From Nguyenibacter vanlangensis (GTDB lineage: Bacteria > Pseudomonadota > Alphaproteobacteria > Acetobacterales > Acetobacteraceae), in the NCBI RefSeq assembly GCF_038719015.1, contig NZ_CP152276.1, positions 3,799,501-3,863,500 on the forward strand: a stretch of 64,000 bases of DNA, in the 5' to 3' direction. Position 1 is the stretch's first letter; each line of letters starts with the position of its first letter. Both the position numbers and the translations under genes were made by a program. Shown piece after piece: positions 1-10,186 of this stretch. The notes beneath the pieces are model-generated. The model was given only the letters and a program-made list of their open reading frames with translations. It did not search any database and was not told the DNA's origin.

Positions 1-376
1 CATCCTGGTAATACCACAGCTCCTTGACATCCTCGCCATGGTTGCCCTCGGCATTGGTCAGGCCGAACATCCGTTCCTTCAGGATCGGATCACGCCCGTT
101 CCACAGCGCCAGCCCCAGGCACCAGCGCAAATGGTCGTCCCCCCAGCCGGCAATGCCGTCCTCCCCCCAGCGATAGGCCCTGCTGCGCGCGTGATCATGC
201 GGGAAATAATCCCAGGCCGTGCCGCCGGCGCTGTAATCCTCGCGCACCGTTCCCCATTGACGCTCGCTCAGATAGGGCCCCCAGCGCCGCCACGGCGCGC
301 CCTCGGCAATGCGCGCCAGGCGGCGCCCCTCCGTGGTCTCGAACAGAGTGCGGCGTGGGGGGATCGCATCCATCAT
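1..376 (-). CDS. MGH1-like glycoside hydrolase, 5' part (runs off the window)
   Basis: The first 125 codons of a minus-strand gene are present; the rest lies beyond base 1. The protein opens [13 protein letters not shown] and continues with [32 protein letters not shown] and [15 protein letters not shown]. This is the typical start of the MGH1-like (GH63-related) glucosidase family, (alpha/alpha)6-barrel enzymes that hydrolyse alpha-glucosides. No signal peptide is visible, so the enzyme is probably cytoplasmic. The ATG at 376 is one of two in tandem (373 and 376). The amylo-1,6-glucosidase gene stops 13 bp upstream, so the two are probably co-transcribed and act together on alpha-glucan or trehalose-like reserves. 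Family assignment is firm; the substrate is unknown. Confidence 0.85.
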   Translation of the reverse strand, partial: MMDAIPPRRTLFETTEGRRLARIAEGAPWRRWGPYLSERQWGTVREDYSAGGTAWDYFPHDHARSRAYRWGEDGIAGWGDDHLRWCLGLALWNGRDPILKERMFGLTNAEGNHGEDVKELWYYQD

Positions 377-389
377 CGTCGGTCGAGCC

Positions 390-2414
390 TCACGGGTTGC
401 GCGCCTCGGCCAGCATCCGCTCGATGCGGATCAGCTCGCCCAGCGACCAGGCCTGGAAAGGGCAGCCGCCCGGCACATGCGGCGGATCGCCGTCCGCGAC
501 CTCCGACACATGGCCCAGTCCAGCCGTCTCGAGATGCGCCTGCAACGGCGCCAGGAACCGCGCGCGCGCCTCCGCCCGGGCGGCCGGCCCCGCGCCGCGC
601 ACCCGCAGCCACGCCTCCACGAACGGCCCCATCAGCCAGGGCCAGACGGTTCCCTGGTGATAGGCCGCATCCCGCGCCGCCGGATCGCCGCGATAATGCG
701 GCCGGTATTGCGGATCGTCCGGCGCCAGCGAGCGCAGCCCCAGCGGCGTCAGCAGCGCCCGTTCCACCAGGGCGACGACGCCACGCGCCAGATCGCCCTC
801 CACCACGGGGCAAGGCAGCCCGCCCACCGCCAGGATCTGGTTCGGGCGGACGCACCCATCCGTCGCGCCGGGCCGATGGTCGGCATCGACCACGTCGAAC
901 AGCCCCCCGCTGGCCGGGTCGGGAAACCGCGCGGCGAAGGCCGCCCGCGCCGCCCGCTCGACCGGCGCCCAGCGCGCCGACCACCGCCCGGCAATGAACA
1001 GGGCATTGATCCACAGCGCCTGGATCTCCACCGGCTTGCCGATGCGCGGCGTCACCGGCCGGTCGCCGATCCGCGCATCCATCCAGGTCAACTGGCTGCC
1101 CGGCACGCCGGCACGGACCAGCCCGTCGGCATCGCAGCCGATCCCGTGCCGCGTCCCGCGCAGATAGCCATCCAGGATCGCCTCCACCGCGGCGGCCAGC
1201 ACGGCTGCGTCGCGCGGCGCATGGCCGGCCGCCGCCGCCGCATCCAGGAAATCCCCGACCGCAACGACGAACCACAGCGACGCGTCCACCGCATTGAATT
1301 CGGCGACATCCCCCGCGTCGGTAAAGCGGTTGGGCAGCATGCCGCCATCCACCAGCCCCGCCCACAGGCACAGCAGCGCATCCGCCTCCTCCAGCCGCCC
1401 GGTCGCCAGCAACAGCCCCCGCATCGCGACGAAGCTGTCACGCCCCCAGTCGGTGAACCAGGGAAACCCGGCCAGGATCGTCCGGCCCCCACCCCGCCCG
1501 ACCACATAGCTCGCGGCCGCCACCCCATGCGGATCCGCCGCCCCCGCACGCCGCGCGCGCTCGGCACGGGCCAACCCCTCCGCCCGTTCCGCCGCTCCCT
1601 CCTGGGCCGCGGCCGGACCCGCCGCATCCTGCCCGCCCTCCGCCTGCAGGATCAGCACCGCCATGCCGTCCGTCGGCGCGAAGGTGAACCGCCCCGGCGA
1701 CGCCAGGTCCTCGACATCGTCCAGCCCGCGCGCCTGCTCCGCCCGATAGAGGAAATTCCGGTACCACACCGGCTCCGGCTGATACGCGCCGTTGCCCGCC
1801 GCGACGATCGCCGGCAGCGCGGCATAAGGCCGCCAGACGACGCACCCCTCCCGCACCGCGCTGCCCAGCGCGCAGACCGGATTCTCCCGGTGCAGCGCGT
1901 GATAATCGCGGCCCGAGAGCAGCGGCCGCACATGCAGCCGCCACGGGCCCACCCCCTCCTTGTCCAACCCCGCCGTGCCTGTCCACGCCGCGCAGGTCCA
2001 CGCCGCGCAGGTCCAGCGCAGCACGGTCTCCGCCGTGTCGCGCGCCACGAACAACTCCTGGCCGATCGCGGTGCCGTCCGGCAGCACGAAATCCCAGCGC
2101 GGCCACGGCACGCGCGCAAAGCCGGCCAGATGCGCCGCGCCGTCGGGAAACACCACATCCGGCAGATAAAGCTGGGTGCTCAGCGGATAGGTGCCGGACG
2201 GCGTCTCCATCCAGACATCCAGCCCGTTCACCAGCACGACACGCCCGCCCGGCGGCCGGGTCGCGGCCAGCAGCAGCGCGTGATAGCGGCGCGTGCGCGC
2301 CCCGCCCACCGTCCCCGACGCGAAACCGCCCCGGCCGTCCGCCTCCAGCCACTCTGCGTCGCGCTCCATGATCGCCCGCACTCCCGCATGGGACATGCAG
2401 GACATCCCCGGCAT
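390..2414 (-). CDS. Amylo-alpha-1,6-glucosidase (glycogen debranching enzyme family)
   Basis: A 674-residue protein. The N-terminal GDE domain starts near residue 16 ([15 protein letters not shown], then [10 protein letters not shown]). The C-terminal (alpha/alpha)6 catalytic domain carries [32 protein letters not shown] and [10 protein letters not shown], which are conserved in archaeal/bacterial debranching enzymes. It probably removes alpha-1,6 branches. The start is uncertain: M1, M4, M7 and M16 are all possible, and conservation begins just after M16. An in-frame 15-bp duplication at 1981-2010 gives a [11 protein letters not shown] repeat in a loop. The gene is upstream of and probably co-transcribed with the MGH1-like hydrolase. 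Confidence 0.9.
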   Translation of the reverse strand: MPGMSCMSHAGVRAIMERDAEWLEADGRGGFASGTVGGARTRRYHALLLAATRPPGGRVVLVNGLDVWMETPSGTYPLSTQLYLPDVVFPDGAAHLAGFARVPWPRWDFVLPDGTAIGQELFVARDTAETVLRWTCAAWTCAAWTGTAGLDKEGVGPWRLHVRPLLSGRDYHALHRENPVCALGSAVREGCVVWRPYAALPAIVAAGNGAYQPEPVWYRNFLYRAEQARGLDDVEDLASPGRFTFAPTDGMAVLILQAEGGQDAAGPAAAQEGAAERAEGLARAERARRAGAADPHGVAAASYVVGRGGGRTILAGFPWFTDWGRDSFVAMRGLLLATGRLEEADALLCLWAGLVDGGMLPNRFTDAGDVAEFNAVDASLWFVVAVGDFLDAAAAAGHAPRDAAVLAAAVEAILDGYLRGTRHGIGCDADGLVRAGVPGSQLTWMDARIGDRPVTPRIGKPVEIQALWINALFIAGRWSARWAPVERAARAAFAARFPDPASGGLFDVVDADHRPGATDGCVRPNQILAVGGLPCPVVEGDLARGVVALVERALLTPLGLRSLAPDDPQYRPHYRGDPAARDAAYHQGTVWPWLMGPFVEAWLRVRGAGPAARAEARARFLAPLQAHLETAGLGHVSEVADGDPPHVPGGCPFQAWSLGELIRIERMLAEARNP

Positions 2415-2529
2415 CGAAACCAGGCAAGCCCCTCCCGGCCGAAATCACGATCTATTGCTCCTGGCGCCCCACATTGACCGCGCGCGCGAAATACGCTGAA
2501 TTCCCCGGCGCATCGCCGGTCGAGGACCC

Positions 2530-3489
2530 ATGGCCCAACCCAATTCCGCCGCCCCGCCCGCCCCCCAGCCTGCCATCGCGGTGCGGAACGTGACCAAGAC
2601 CTACGCGTCCGGCTTCCAGGCCCTGTCCGACGTCACCCTGGACATCCGCCCCGGCGAGATCTTCGCCCTGCTCGGCCCCAACGGCGCGGGCAAGACGACG
2701 CTGATCAGCATCATCTGCGGCATCGTCACGGCCACCGGGGGCACTATCCGGGCCAACGGCCACGACATCGCCCGCGACTACCGCGCGGCACGGCGCCAGA
2801 TCGGCCTGGTGCCGCAGGAACTCAGCACCGATGCGTTCGAAACCGTGCTCGCCACCGTCCGCTTCAGCCGCGGCCTGTTCGGCCGGCCCGCCGATCCCGC
2901 CTATATCGAGAAGATCCTGCGCGACCTGTCGCTGTGGGACAAGCGCGACAGCAGGATCGTGACCCTGTCGGGCGGCATGAAACGCCGGGTGATGATCGCC
3001 AAGGCCCTGTCGCACGAACCGCGCATCCTGTTCCTCGACGAACCCACGGCCGGCGTCGACGTCGAACTGCGCCGCGACATGTGGCAGATGGTGCGCGCCC
3101 TGCGCGACACCGGCGTCACCATCATCCTGACCACCCATTATATCGAGGAAGCCGAGGAAATGGCCGACCGGATCGGGGTGATCAACAAGGGACGGATCAT
3201 CCTGGTCGAGGAAAAATCCCGCCTGATGCACAAGCTGGGCAAGACCCAGCTCGTGCTCCGGATGCAGGCCCCGCTGGCCGAATGTCCCGCCGCCCTCGAT
3301 GCGTGGCAATTGGAATGCACGGCCGGCGGCACCGAACTGGTCTACACCTACGACGCGCAGGCCGCCGATACCGGCGTGGCCGCCCTGATGCGGCAGATCG
3401 ACGCGCTGGGACTCGAAATCCGCAACCTGCAGACCCGGCAAAGCTCTCTGGAAGACATCTTCGTCAGCCTGGTGCGGAGCGAATCATGA
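2530..3489 (+). CDS. ABC-2 type exporter, ATP-binding subunit
   Basis: 319 residues. A Walker [10 protein letters not shown] lies at about residue 50, followed by a Q-loop (VPQELS), signature LSGGMKRR, Walker [13 protein letters not shown] and H-loop [14 protein letters not shown], then a roughly 90-residue C-terminal extension. This matches the ABC-2 (YadG/DrrA/NodI-like) exporter ATPases. The stop overlaps the permease start by 4 bp (ATGA), so the two are translationally coupled and form one transporter. The substrate cannot be read from the sequence. A 115-bp gap separates it from the divergent debranching enzyme gene, which probably has its own promoter. Confidence 0.93.
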   Translation: MAQPNSAAPPAPQPAIAVRNVTKTYASGFQALSDVTLDIRPGEIFALLGPNGAGKTTLISIICGIVTATGGTIRANGHDIARDYRAARRQIGLVPQELSTDAFETVLATVRFSRGLFGRPADPAYIEKILRDLSLWDKRDSRIVTLSGGMKRRVMIAKALSHEPRILFLDEPTAGVDVELRRDMWQMVRALRDTGVTIILTTHYIEEAEEMADRIGVINKGRIILVEEKSRLMHKLGKTQLVLRMQAPLAECPAALDAWQLECTAGGTELVYTYDAQAADTGVAALMRQIDALGLEIRNLQTRQSSLEDIFVSLVRSES

Positions 3490-4247
3490 ATCTTCATGCC
3501 ATCGGCGCCATCTACCGGTTCGAGATGAGCCGTACCTGGCGCACCCTGCTGCAGAGCATCGTCTCGCCCGTCCTCTCCACGACCCTCTATTTCGTGGTCT
3601 TCGGCGCGGCGATGGGGGCCCATATGCGCATGATCGACGGCGTCGCCTACGGGGCCTTCATCGTGCCGGGCCTCGTCATGCTCTCGCTGCTGACGCAAAG
3701 CATCATGAACGCCTCCTTCGGCATCTATTTCCCGAAATTCCTCGGCACGATCTACGAGGTCCTGTCCGCTCCGGTCTCGCCCCTGGAAATCGTGATCGGC
3801 TATGTCGGGGCGGCCGCCAGCAAATCGCTGATGCTGGGCCTCATCATCCTGGCGACCGCCCGGCTGTTCGTGCCCTTCGGCATCGCCCACCCGCTGCCGA
3901 TGGCGGCCTTCCTGGTCCTGACCGCCGTGACCTTCAGCCTGTTCGGCTTCATCATCGGCATCTGGGCCGATAATTTCGAGAAGCTGAACCTGGTCCCCAT
4001 GCTGATCGTCACCCCCCTGACCTTCCTGGGCGGCAGCTTCTATTCGATCGGCATGCTCCCGCCCGCCTGGCGGACCGTGACCCTGTTCAACCCCGTCGTC
4101 TATCTCATCAGCGGCTTCCGCTGGAGCTTCTACGGCATATCCGAAATCGCGGTAGGGATCAGCCTGGGCATGACGCTCCTCTTCATGGCGCTCTGCCTGG
4201 CCACGATCTGGTGGATCTTCAAGACGGGCTACCGCCTGAAACGCTGA
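3486..4247 (+). CDS. ABC-2 type exporter, permease subunit
   Basis: 253 residues with about six hydrophobic segments, beginning [18 protein letters not shown]. Typical ABC-2 membrane elements are visible: the [16 protein letters not shown] first span, and ending in a [13 protein letters not shown] loop and final spans. It is the inner-membrane partner of the ATPase whose last codons overlap its ATG at 3486. The stop codon lies inside a 7-bp tandem repeat (4240-4279), so slippage there could alter the C-terminus. Related to YadH-type permeases; cargo unknown. Confidence 0.92.
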   Translation: MNLHAIGAIYRFEMSRTWRTLLQSIVSPVLSTTLYFVVFGAAMGAHMRMIDGVAYGAFIVPGLVMLSLLTQSIMNASFGIYFPKFLGTIYEVLSAPVSPLEIVIGYVGAAASKSLMLGLIILATARLFVPFGIAHPLPMAAFLVLTAVTFSLFGFIIGIWADNFEKLNLVPMLIVTPLTFLGGSFYSIGMLPPAWRTVTLFNPVVYLISGFRWSFYGISEIAVGISLGMTLLFMALCLATIWWIFKTGYRLKR

Positions 4248-4279
4248 ACGCTGAACGCTGAACGCTGAACGCTGAACGC
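4240..4279. repeat. 7-bp tandem repeat (AACGCTG), five copies plus partial
   Basis: Five perfect head-to-tail AACGCTG units occupy 4240-4274 and a sixth decayed unit follows. The permease stop codon (4245-4247) sits in the first unit. The array fills most of the 62-bp gap between two convergent genes. Because every frame of the repeat soon meets TGA, copy changes would leave the permease end unchanged. Confidence 0.9.
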
Positions 4280-4309
4280 CGGGGGGCCGGGCAGGGCAGG
4301 GGGCTACCC

Positions 4310-5222
4310 CTACCGCCCCGGCCCCGGATCGCCCCGCACATTGACATGCAGAGCGTACAGCGAATGCGTCGCCGCCATGAACAGGCGATTGCCCCGCACG
4401 CCGCCGAAGCACAGATTGGCGCATCGCTCCGGCAGCGGAATATGGCCCAGCCGCACGCCCGCCGGCGTAAAGACCGTCACGCCGCCCCGCTCCGCCGCCC
4501 CAGCCGCACCACAGACGCCCCTCCGCGTCACAGCGCAGCCCATCGGCCAGTTCTCCGTCCCCGGCCGTGACCAGCACCGATTTGCGGACGATGGCGCAAC
4601 GCCCGTCATCCAGCACGCAGGCCCAGATCCGGTTGGGCTCCGCCCCGGTCTCGATGACGTACAGGATCGTCTCGTCCGGCGAGAAGCACAGCCCGTTGGG
4701 ATTGGCGAAATCCGCGCAGGCCAGATGAATCCCGCCCGCCGGATCGATGCGGTACAGGTTGGTCGTCGCCTCGGCCGCCGCCCCGCAGCCGCCTTCATAC
4801 ACGCTGCGCAACCCGTAATCCGGATCGGTGAACCAGACCGATCCGTCCGACGCGCACACCACGTCGTTGGGCGAATTCAGCCGCCCGCCCCCGACCCCGG
4901 CACGCGCGGCCAGCACGGTGATCGTCCCGTCATGCTCGGTGCGCGTCACCCGCCGCGTCTCATGCTCGCACGTCACCAGCCGCCCCCGCCGGTCGCGGCT
5001 ATGGCCGTTGGCGAAATGCGACGGCGCGCGAAAGACCGATACCGCCCCGTTCTCCGCGCACCAGCGCATGACCCGGTTGTTCGGGATGTCGCTCCACAGC
5101 AGGAACCGCCCGTCGCCGAACCACACCGGTCCCTCCGCCCAGGCCATCCCGCCGGCCAGCCGCACGACCGGGCTGTCGGGCGGCACCAGCGCCGCGAACG
5201 CCACCGCATCGCCGCCCGTCAT
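4310..5222 (-). pseudogene. SMP-30/gluconolactonase family protein, frameshifted
   Basis: The family acts as a sugar-acid lactonase with a six-bladed beta-propeller. From the ATG at 5222 the reading is continuous through [41 protein letters not shown] and ADGLRCDAEGRLWCGW. It then loses homology at the G/C-rich run 4485-4501. The expected ending (GGVTVFTPAGVRLGHI, PERCANLCFGG) continues in the +1-shifted frame to a stop at 4310. A single extra base in that run explains this. It could be a real pseudogene or a sequencing error; without the shift the protein would be about 304 residues. The ATG overlaps the stop of the upstream MFS gene by 4 bp (ATGA), so they form an operon. Confidence 0.8.
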
Positions 5223-6502
5223 CGTTCCAACTCGCCGTCCATGCGCGCGCCCGGCAGATGGCGGGGGCGATAGGCCACCACCCCGGCCACCAGCACGGTA
5301 CCCACCAGTACGCTGCTCTCGATGGCCTGGACCAGGCCATGCGTGGCGCTGAACCACGGAATCCAGAATCCCGCCAGCCCCTGGCCCAGCGCCGCGACGG
5401 CATAGCTCGTGCCCATGCCCAGCGACCGGCTGTCGGACGCGAAACGCTGCGACAGGTAATGCGGCACCAGCGCGAACACGCTGTTGCCGAACGCCCCGAC
5501 CACGAACGCGCTCGCCAGCATCGCCTCCATGGTGCGCGCGGTGACGAACGGCACGATCACCAGCATCGTCACGATGAAATAGGCACCGAACACCACGCGT
5601 TCGCCCAGCCGGCCGGCCAGCGCGCCGCACAGCGGCTTGCCCAGCAACGACCCCACGCAATAGGCCGCGATCAGCGGAAAGACCTGCCCCGGCGTCAGGT
5701 GGCGCACCGTCCGCAGCAAGGTCGGATAGAAACTGTACAGCGCGGCATTCTGGAACTGCAGCACCGCCATGAACACCAGCGCCTGCACCGCCGCGCCGTC
5801 CAGCCGGAACATCCAGCGCCGCGGCGCGGCATGCCGTGTCGGGGAAGATGCCCGCGCGGCCTGCAATTTCAGCCAGACCGGGCTCTCCGCCACGTTGCGG
5901 CGGATAAAGATCGCCAGCAGCGCCGGCGCGATCCCGATCAGGAACAGCCCCCGCCATCCCCAGCGCGGCAGGATGACCGCCTGCGCCGCGGCCGCGGCAA
6001 AGAACCCGCACTCATATCCCGCCATCATGATGGACGACGCCAGCGACCGCGCGCGCGGCGGCACGCTTTCCATCAGCAGCGCGGCCGACGCGGTCCATTC
6101 GCCGCCGAAACCGATGCCGAACAGGAACTGCACCACCACCATCGCGGCATAGCTCCAGGCCAGCGCCGTCATGCCGGAAAACACCGCGAACCAGATCACC
6201 CCGATCATGAAGGTCAGCTTGCGGCCATAGCGGTCGGCCAGCCAGCCCCAGCCGGTATTGCCGAGAATCCGCCCGACGCTCTGGGCGGTGATGATCAGCC
6301 CCATCGCCGTCAGGCCGGCATTCAGGCTGCGTCCCATGTCCGGCAGGCACAGCAGCAGGGCCACCTGGTCGAACGCATCCAGAAACCAGCCCAGAAATGC
6401 CGCGATCGTCACCCGCCAGTACGGCATCAGCAATCGCACGGGACTCGCAAGCGTCTCATCCGCGTCCAGCGCGGACGGTATGGCGGTGCCTTGTGTCAGC
6501 AC
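5219..6502 (-). CDS. MFS transporter (sugar-acid/sialate:H+ symporter-like)
   Basis: 427 residues and about 12 predicted membrane spans. The first reads [16 protein letters not shown], and the loop 2-3 signature appears as [32 protein letters not shown] is characteristic of the metabolite/sialate:H+ symport groups of MFS. It forms a 4-bp-overlap operon with the SMP-30 lactonase gene, so its substrate is probably a sugar acid or aldonolactone-type compound. The 294-bp gap upstream is shared with the divergent adenine deaminase gene. Confidence 0.88.
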   Translation of the reverse strand: MLTQGTAIPSALDADETLASPVRLLMPYWRVTIAAFLGWFLDAFDQVALLLCLPDMGRSLNAGLTAMGLIITAQSVGRILGNTGWGWLADRYGRKLTFMIGVIWFAVFSGMTALAWSYAAMVVVQFLFGIGFGGEWTASAALLMESVPPRARSLASSIMMAGYECGFFAAAAAQAVILPRWGWRGLFLIGIAPALLAIFIRRNVAESPVWLKLQAARASSPTRHAAPRRWMFRLDGAAVQALVFMAVLQFQNAALYSFYPTLLRTVRHLTPGQVFPLIAAYCVGSLLGKPLCGALAGRLGERVVFGAYFIVTMLVIVPFVTARTMEAMLASAFVVGAFGNSVFALVPHYLSQRFASDSRSLGMGTSYAVAALGQGLAGFWIPWFSATHGLVQAIESSVLVGTVLVAGVVAYRPRHLPGARMDGELER

Positions 6503-6796
6503 GTCTTGTTCTCCTGTCGCCAGGTTTTTCGTTATTCTTTATTCTTGCGCCGGAGTCCTGTATCGGATCTCGGCATCGGTCCGGCATCTGGCGTGGCTCC
6601 AGATGTACGGGCCGGTCCGGCGATCCGACAACAGCAATTCGTTCCACCGCACGTCACGATATGGTGCATCGCCCATAATATGGGTTCGCCGGCCGCCGAT
6701 ATCCCCCGAGCATCCCAGGATCGTTCCCGAACCATTCCCAAGCCATCTCAGGATCGCGCCCTGGTCCGCGCCGCGCGAATATGCTTACGATTCCGC

Positions 6797-8620
6797 ATGA
6801 GCAACGATATGCCGATCACCCGCCTGACCGTTCCCCCGCTGCACGCCGTCACCCGCGACCTGGCCGCGACCGCCGGCGGCGGCAGGGCGCCCGACCTGGT
6901 CATCACCGGCGCGCGCGTCCTGTCGACCTATTCCGACCGGATCCTGTCCGACCGCGAGATCTGGATCGCCCACGGCCGCATCGCCGCCGTCAAGCCCGCC
7001 GGAAGCTGGCGACGCCTCGCCGCCGCCCCCGCGCAGCTTTACGACGCGCGCGGCGGCCTGCTGGCGCCCGGCCTGGTCGATCCGCACCTGCATATCGAAA
7101 GCAGCATGATGACGGCCTGCGCCTATGCCGAGGCCGCCTTGCTCAACGGCACCACCACGATCTTCTGCGACAGCCATGAAATCGGCAATGTCGCCGACGT
7201 GGCCGGCATCGAATGGATGCTGCAGGATGCGCGCCAGGCGCCGCTGAACATCTTCCTCACCGTGCCCAGCACCGTCCCCGCCACCGATCCCGCATTCGAA
7301 ACCGCGGGCGGCGACCTCACCCCCGCCAAGATCGGCGCGCTGTTCGACAATTGGCCCGAGGCCGTGGCGCTGGGCGAGAAGATGGATTTCGTGCCGCTCT
7401 GCCTGGGCGATTCGCGCAGCCACGCCGTGGTGGCCGAGGCCCTGAAACGCGGCCGGCCGGTCAGCGGCCATGTCTATGGGCGCGAATTCGTCGCCGCCTA
7501 TGCCGCCTCCGGCGTCACCGACACGCATGAGGCCGTCACGCGCGAGATCGCCGACGACCTGATCGAGGCCGGCATCTGGGTCTTCCTGCGCGGCGGCCCG
7601 CCGACCACGCCCTGGCATTCGCTCCCCGCCGCGATCCGCGCCGTGACCGAATGGGGCGCCAGCCCCAAGCGCGTCTGCGTCTGCACCGACGACCGCGATG
7701 CCGACGATCTGTTCCTCTTCGGCCAGGACTGGGTGGTGCGCCAGGCCATCGCCGCCGGCATCCCCCCGGCCCAGGCCTGGAGCATGGGTTCGCTCAATCC
7801 CGCGACCCGCTTCGGCATGGATGGCGAATTCGGCGGCCTGGGCGGCGGTCGGCGGGCCGACATCGTGCTGCTCGATGACGACCGGCAGGTCCGCAACACC
7901 TGGTACGGCGGCGCCCTGCTGGTCGAGGACCGCAAGGTCACGCCCATCCTGGACCGGCAACTTTCCCACGGGCGCTATCGCTATCCCCCGGCGGCCTACC
8001 GGACGATGCGCCTGGGTCCGCTCGCCGACCTCACGCCGCCCCTGCCGCGCGACCCCGTCACCGCCAACGTCATCCGGATCGGCCGGCCCGGCGACATCGC
8101 CCTACTGCACGAACGGATCGACCTGGCGCCGGCCCCGGACTGGCGGACCCATCTCGATGCCCATGATCTCTGTTTCGTCACCGTGCTGGAACGCCACGGC
8201 CGGCACGGCCACGCGGCGCACGGGCTGCTCCAGGGGTTCGGCCTGACCGACGGCGCGGTGGCCAGCAGCGTGGGGCACGACGCGCACAACGTCATCGTCG
8301 CCGGCCGCGACCCGGCGGACATGCGCCTCGCGGTCGAAACCATCCGCGACGCGGGCGGCGGCGTGGTCGTGGTGGCGCAGGGGCGGGTCCAGGCCCTGGT
8401 GAAGCTGCCCGTCGCGGGCCTGCTGTCGGACGAACGCGCCACCGTGGTGGCCGAACAGACACGGCGGCTGAAACAGGCGTGGAGCGCCCTGGGCTGCCGC
8501 ATGCCCTATATGGGCTTCAACCTGATCCCGCTCTCCGTCGTGCCGGATATCCGCCTGACCGATCGCGGCCTGATCACCGTGCCGGCCATGCGGCAGGTCC
8601 CGCTCTTCGAGACGGCCTGA
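6797..8620 (+). CDS. ade: Adenine deaminase
   Basis: 607 residues in the amidohydrolase superfamily. The metal-binding HxH motif is seen in [14 protein letters not shown], followed by [24 protein letters not shown] and [11 protein letters not shown]. The C-terminal adenine-deaminase domain ends near [20 protein letters not shown]. It converts adenine to hypoxanthine and ammonia in the cytoplasm, in purine salvage. The ATG at 6797 was chosen because the reading frame open further upstream is non-conserved antisense of the MFS gene; 6809 is an alternative. The periplasmic nucleoside-hydrolase homologue follows 182 bp later, which suggests a nucleoside-to-hypoxanthine route. Confidence 0.93.
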   Translation: MSNDMPITRLTVPPLHAVTRDLAATAGGGRAPDLVITGARVLSTYSDRILSDREIWIAHGRIAAVKPAGSWRRLAAAPAQLYDARGGLLAPGLVDPHLHIESSMMTACAYAEAALLNGTTTIFCDSHEIGNVADVAGIEWMLQDARQAPLNIFLTVPSTVPATDPAFETAGGDLTPAKIGALFDNWPEAVALGEKMDFVPLCLGDSRSHAVVAEALKRGRPVSGHVYGREFVAAYAASGVTDTHEAVTREIADDLIEAGIWVFLRGGPPTTPWHSLPAAIRAVTEWGASPKRVCVCTDDRDADDLFLFGQDWVVRQAIAAGIPPAQAWSMGSLNPATRFGMDGEFGGLGGGRRADIVLLDDDRQVRNTWYGGALLVEDRKVTPILDRQLSHGRYRYPPAAYRTMRLGPLADLTPPLPRDPVTANVIRIGRPGDIALLHERIDLAPAPDWRTHLDAHDLCFVTVLERHGRHGHAAHGLLQGFGLTDGAVASSVGHDAHNVIVAGRDPADMRLAVETIRDAGGGVVVVAQGRVQALVKLPVAGLLSDERATVVAEQTRRLKQAWSALGCRMPYMGFNLIPLSVVPDIRLTDRGLITVPAMRQVPLFETA

Positions 8621-8802
8621 CCCCCGCCGCCGGTTTGGGGCGGCGCGCGCGGCCCGTCGCCGAAACGGCAACAGCCCGTGCGCGTCTTTGTGTTGGATTT
8701 TCCGTTACGTATCCGTCATTTTCTGCCCGCCGCGCCCAGGCGTGCAACTATGCCGCGCTCACCCATGACGCGCGCAATCACGACGAAAGAATAGTCCGAA
8801 GC

Positions 8803-9951
8803 ATGTTCCAGACCGCACCGCCGCCCGACCGCCCCCGCCGCCTCCCGCTCGTCCTTGGCGCCCTGTTGCTCGCCGCGACGGCGGGCGCCGCCCGGGCCGA
8901 ACCCCGCAAGGTGATCCTCGATGATGACGGATTCAGCCTGGCGCAATGGCTGGTCATCAAGGCCCCCGAGACGCAGGTGCTCGGCGTCGCCACCGTCAGC
9001 GGCGACGTCTGGCAGAAAGAGGCCACCGCCAACGCCCTGCGCGGCGTCGAAATCGCCGGCCGCCCCGACATCCCGGTCGTGCCCGGGGCCACCGACCCGC
9101 TGCTGAATTCCGAGGCTCTGACCGAACGGTGGGAAAGCCTCTACGGCAAGCTGGTCTGGAAAGGCGCCTGGATGAAGCACTGGGTCGAACCGACCACCCA
9201 GGCCCTGCCGCCCTATCACGGGCCGGACGTCGTGCCCGACCTGCCGCTCGGCAATCCCGTGAAACAGCCCTCGGCCGAACGCGCCGCCGATTTCATGATC
9301 CGCATGGTCCATCGCTATCCGGGCCAGGTCAGCATCATCGAAACCGGCCCCTTCACCAACCTCGCGCTCGCCCAGCGTCTGGACCCCGCATTCGCCGGCC
9401 TGGCGAAGGAACTGGTCTATATGGGCGGCAGCCTCAACCCCCGCCAGACCCGCACCGATGCCGTCGCCGCGCAGTTCGCGCGCGAATTCGTCAATTCCCC
9501 CCGGCGCGAATTCAATATCCGCTTCGACCCCGAGGCCGCCAGCATCGTGCTGCGCGCCCCCTGGCGGCATATCGTCATGGTCCCCGCCGACCCCGCGACC
9601 GACACCGAACTCACGCCCGACCTCATCAAACGCCTCGGCGCCGCCGACACGCCGGTCGCCCACGCCCTGCGCACCCGTCCCGCCGGCTTCCCGCTATGGG
9701 ACGAAATCGCCACCCTCGTCTGGCTCGATCCGTCCCTGATCGTAAAGAAGACCGAATTGTTCATCGACGCCAACAGCCAGTTCGGCCCCGGCTACGGCGA
9801 CATCCTGTCCTGGACCCCCGGCTACGAACCCGGCCTCGGCGAACGGAAGAACATCGTGGTCCAGAAAGTGGACGTCCCCCGGCTCGAAGCCGAAATGACC
9901 ACCCTCGTCGCCCGCCCCCAGCCTCCGGTCAGCGGCCGGCCCCTCCCGTGA
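8803..9951 (+). CDS. Exported nucleoside hydrolase family protein with an altered N-terminal aspartate motif
   Basis: 382 residues. A Sec signal peptide (PRRLPLVLGALLLAATAG, cleavage probably after ARA near residue 32) predicts a periplasmic enzyme. The fold matches inosine-uridine nucleoside N-ribohydrolases: TTVSGDVW-like region (here ATVSGDVWQKEATANALRG), IIETGPFTNLALA, VYMGGSLN, EFNIRFDPEAA and WDEIATLVWLDPSL. The usual DxDxxxDD calcium/catalytic loop reads LDDDGFSLAQW, so the last two aspartates are absent. It may be a variant subfamily with a different metal site or substrate. Neighbouring adenine deaminase supports a role in purine nucleoside salvage. Confidence 0.82.
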   Translation: MFQTAPPPDRPRRLPLVLGALLLAATAGAARAEPRKVILDDDGFSLAQWLVIKAPETQVLGVATVSGDVWQKEATANALRGVEIAGRPDIPVVPGATDPLLNSEALTERWESLYGKLVWKGAWMKHWVEPTTQALPPYHGPDVVPDLPLGNPVKQPSAERAADFMIRMVHRYPGQVSIIETGPFTNLALAQRLDPAFAGLAKELVYMGGSLNPRQTRTDAVAAQFAREFVNSPRREFNIRFDPEAASIVLRAPWRHIVMVPADPATDTELTPDLIKRLGAADTPVAHALRTRPAGFPLWDEIATLVWLDPSLIVKKTELFIDANSQFGPGYGDILSWTPGYEPGLGERKNIVVQKVDVPRLEAEMTTLVARPQPPVSGRPLP

Positions 9952-9970
9952 CGGGGGGCATAAAAGGACT

Positions 9971-10014
9971 CTTCTTTTGTCTTCCGAAAAAGAAGCAAAA
10001 AGACTTTTATTAGT
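9971..10014 (+). terminator. AT-rich hairpin element, copy A (3' end of nucleoside hydrolase gene)
   Basis: Twenty bases after the stop codon. CTTCTTTT pairs with AAAAAGAAG (9987-9995), followed by CAAAAAGACTTTTATT. The same unit recurs downstream of the genes ending at 14625 and 20287, always in the sense orientation of the gene it follows. It probably acts as an intrinsic terminator or 3'-end stabiliser; the stem is unusually poor in G:C pairs. Confidence 0.65.
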
Positions 10015-10186
10015 TATGGAGTTCGGTGTGCGTTCGGGCACACCGGACTCCAAACAATCAAGGTTTTTTCGGTATTCAAAAGATCATATCTTGGTCGAAC
10101 TTCGGCGGATGTTTCGTCCTTGTCGAAACCAGGGCGCTCAGCGCGGGCCGGAATCAGGTCGGCGATGGTCTGGACGATGACCATGG

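Noticed and set aside
309..2477. Long Arg/Pro-rich open frame on the plus strand opposite the debranching enzyme
   Set aside because: Antisense frame of a high-GC gene; composition is Arg/Pro/Gln-rich with no family motif, while the minus frame has clear catalytic motifs.
6680..6760. Riboswitch before adenine deaminase
   Set aside because: No purine-aptamer core could be recognised; only weak direct repeats (CAGGATCG) are present.
5258..6796. Apparent 513-residue N-terminal extension of adenine deaminase
   Set aside because: It is antisense to the MFS transporter; adenine deaminase homology starts just after 6797.
9977..10180. Small frames beginning in the hairpin elements (peptides with KEAKRLL), also near 14500-14600 and 20130-20310
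   Set aside because: They are translations of a repeated non-coding hairpin; no other conserved protein part.
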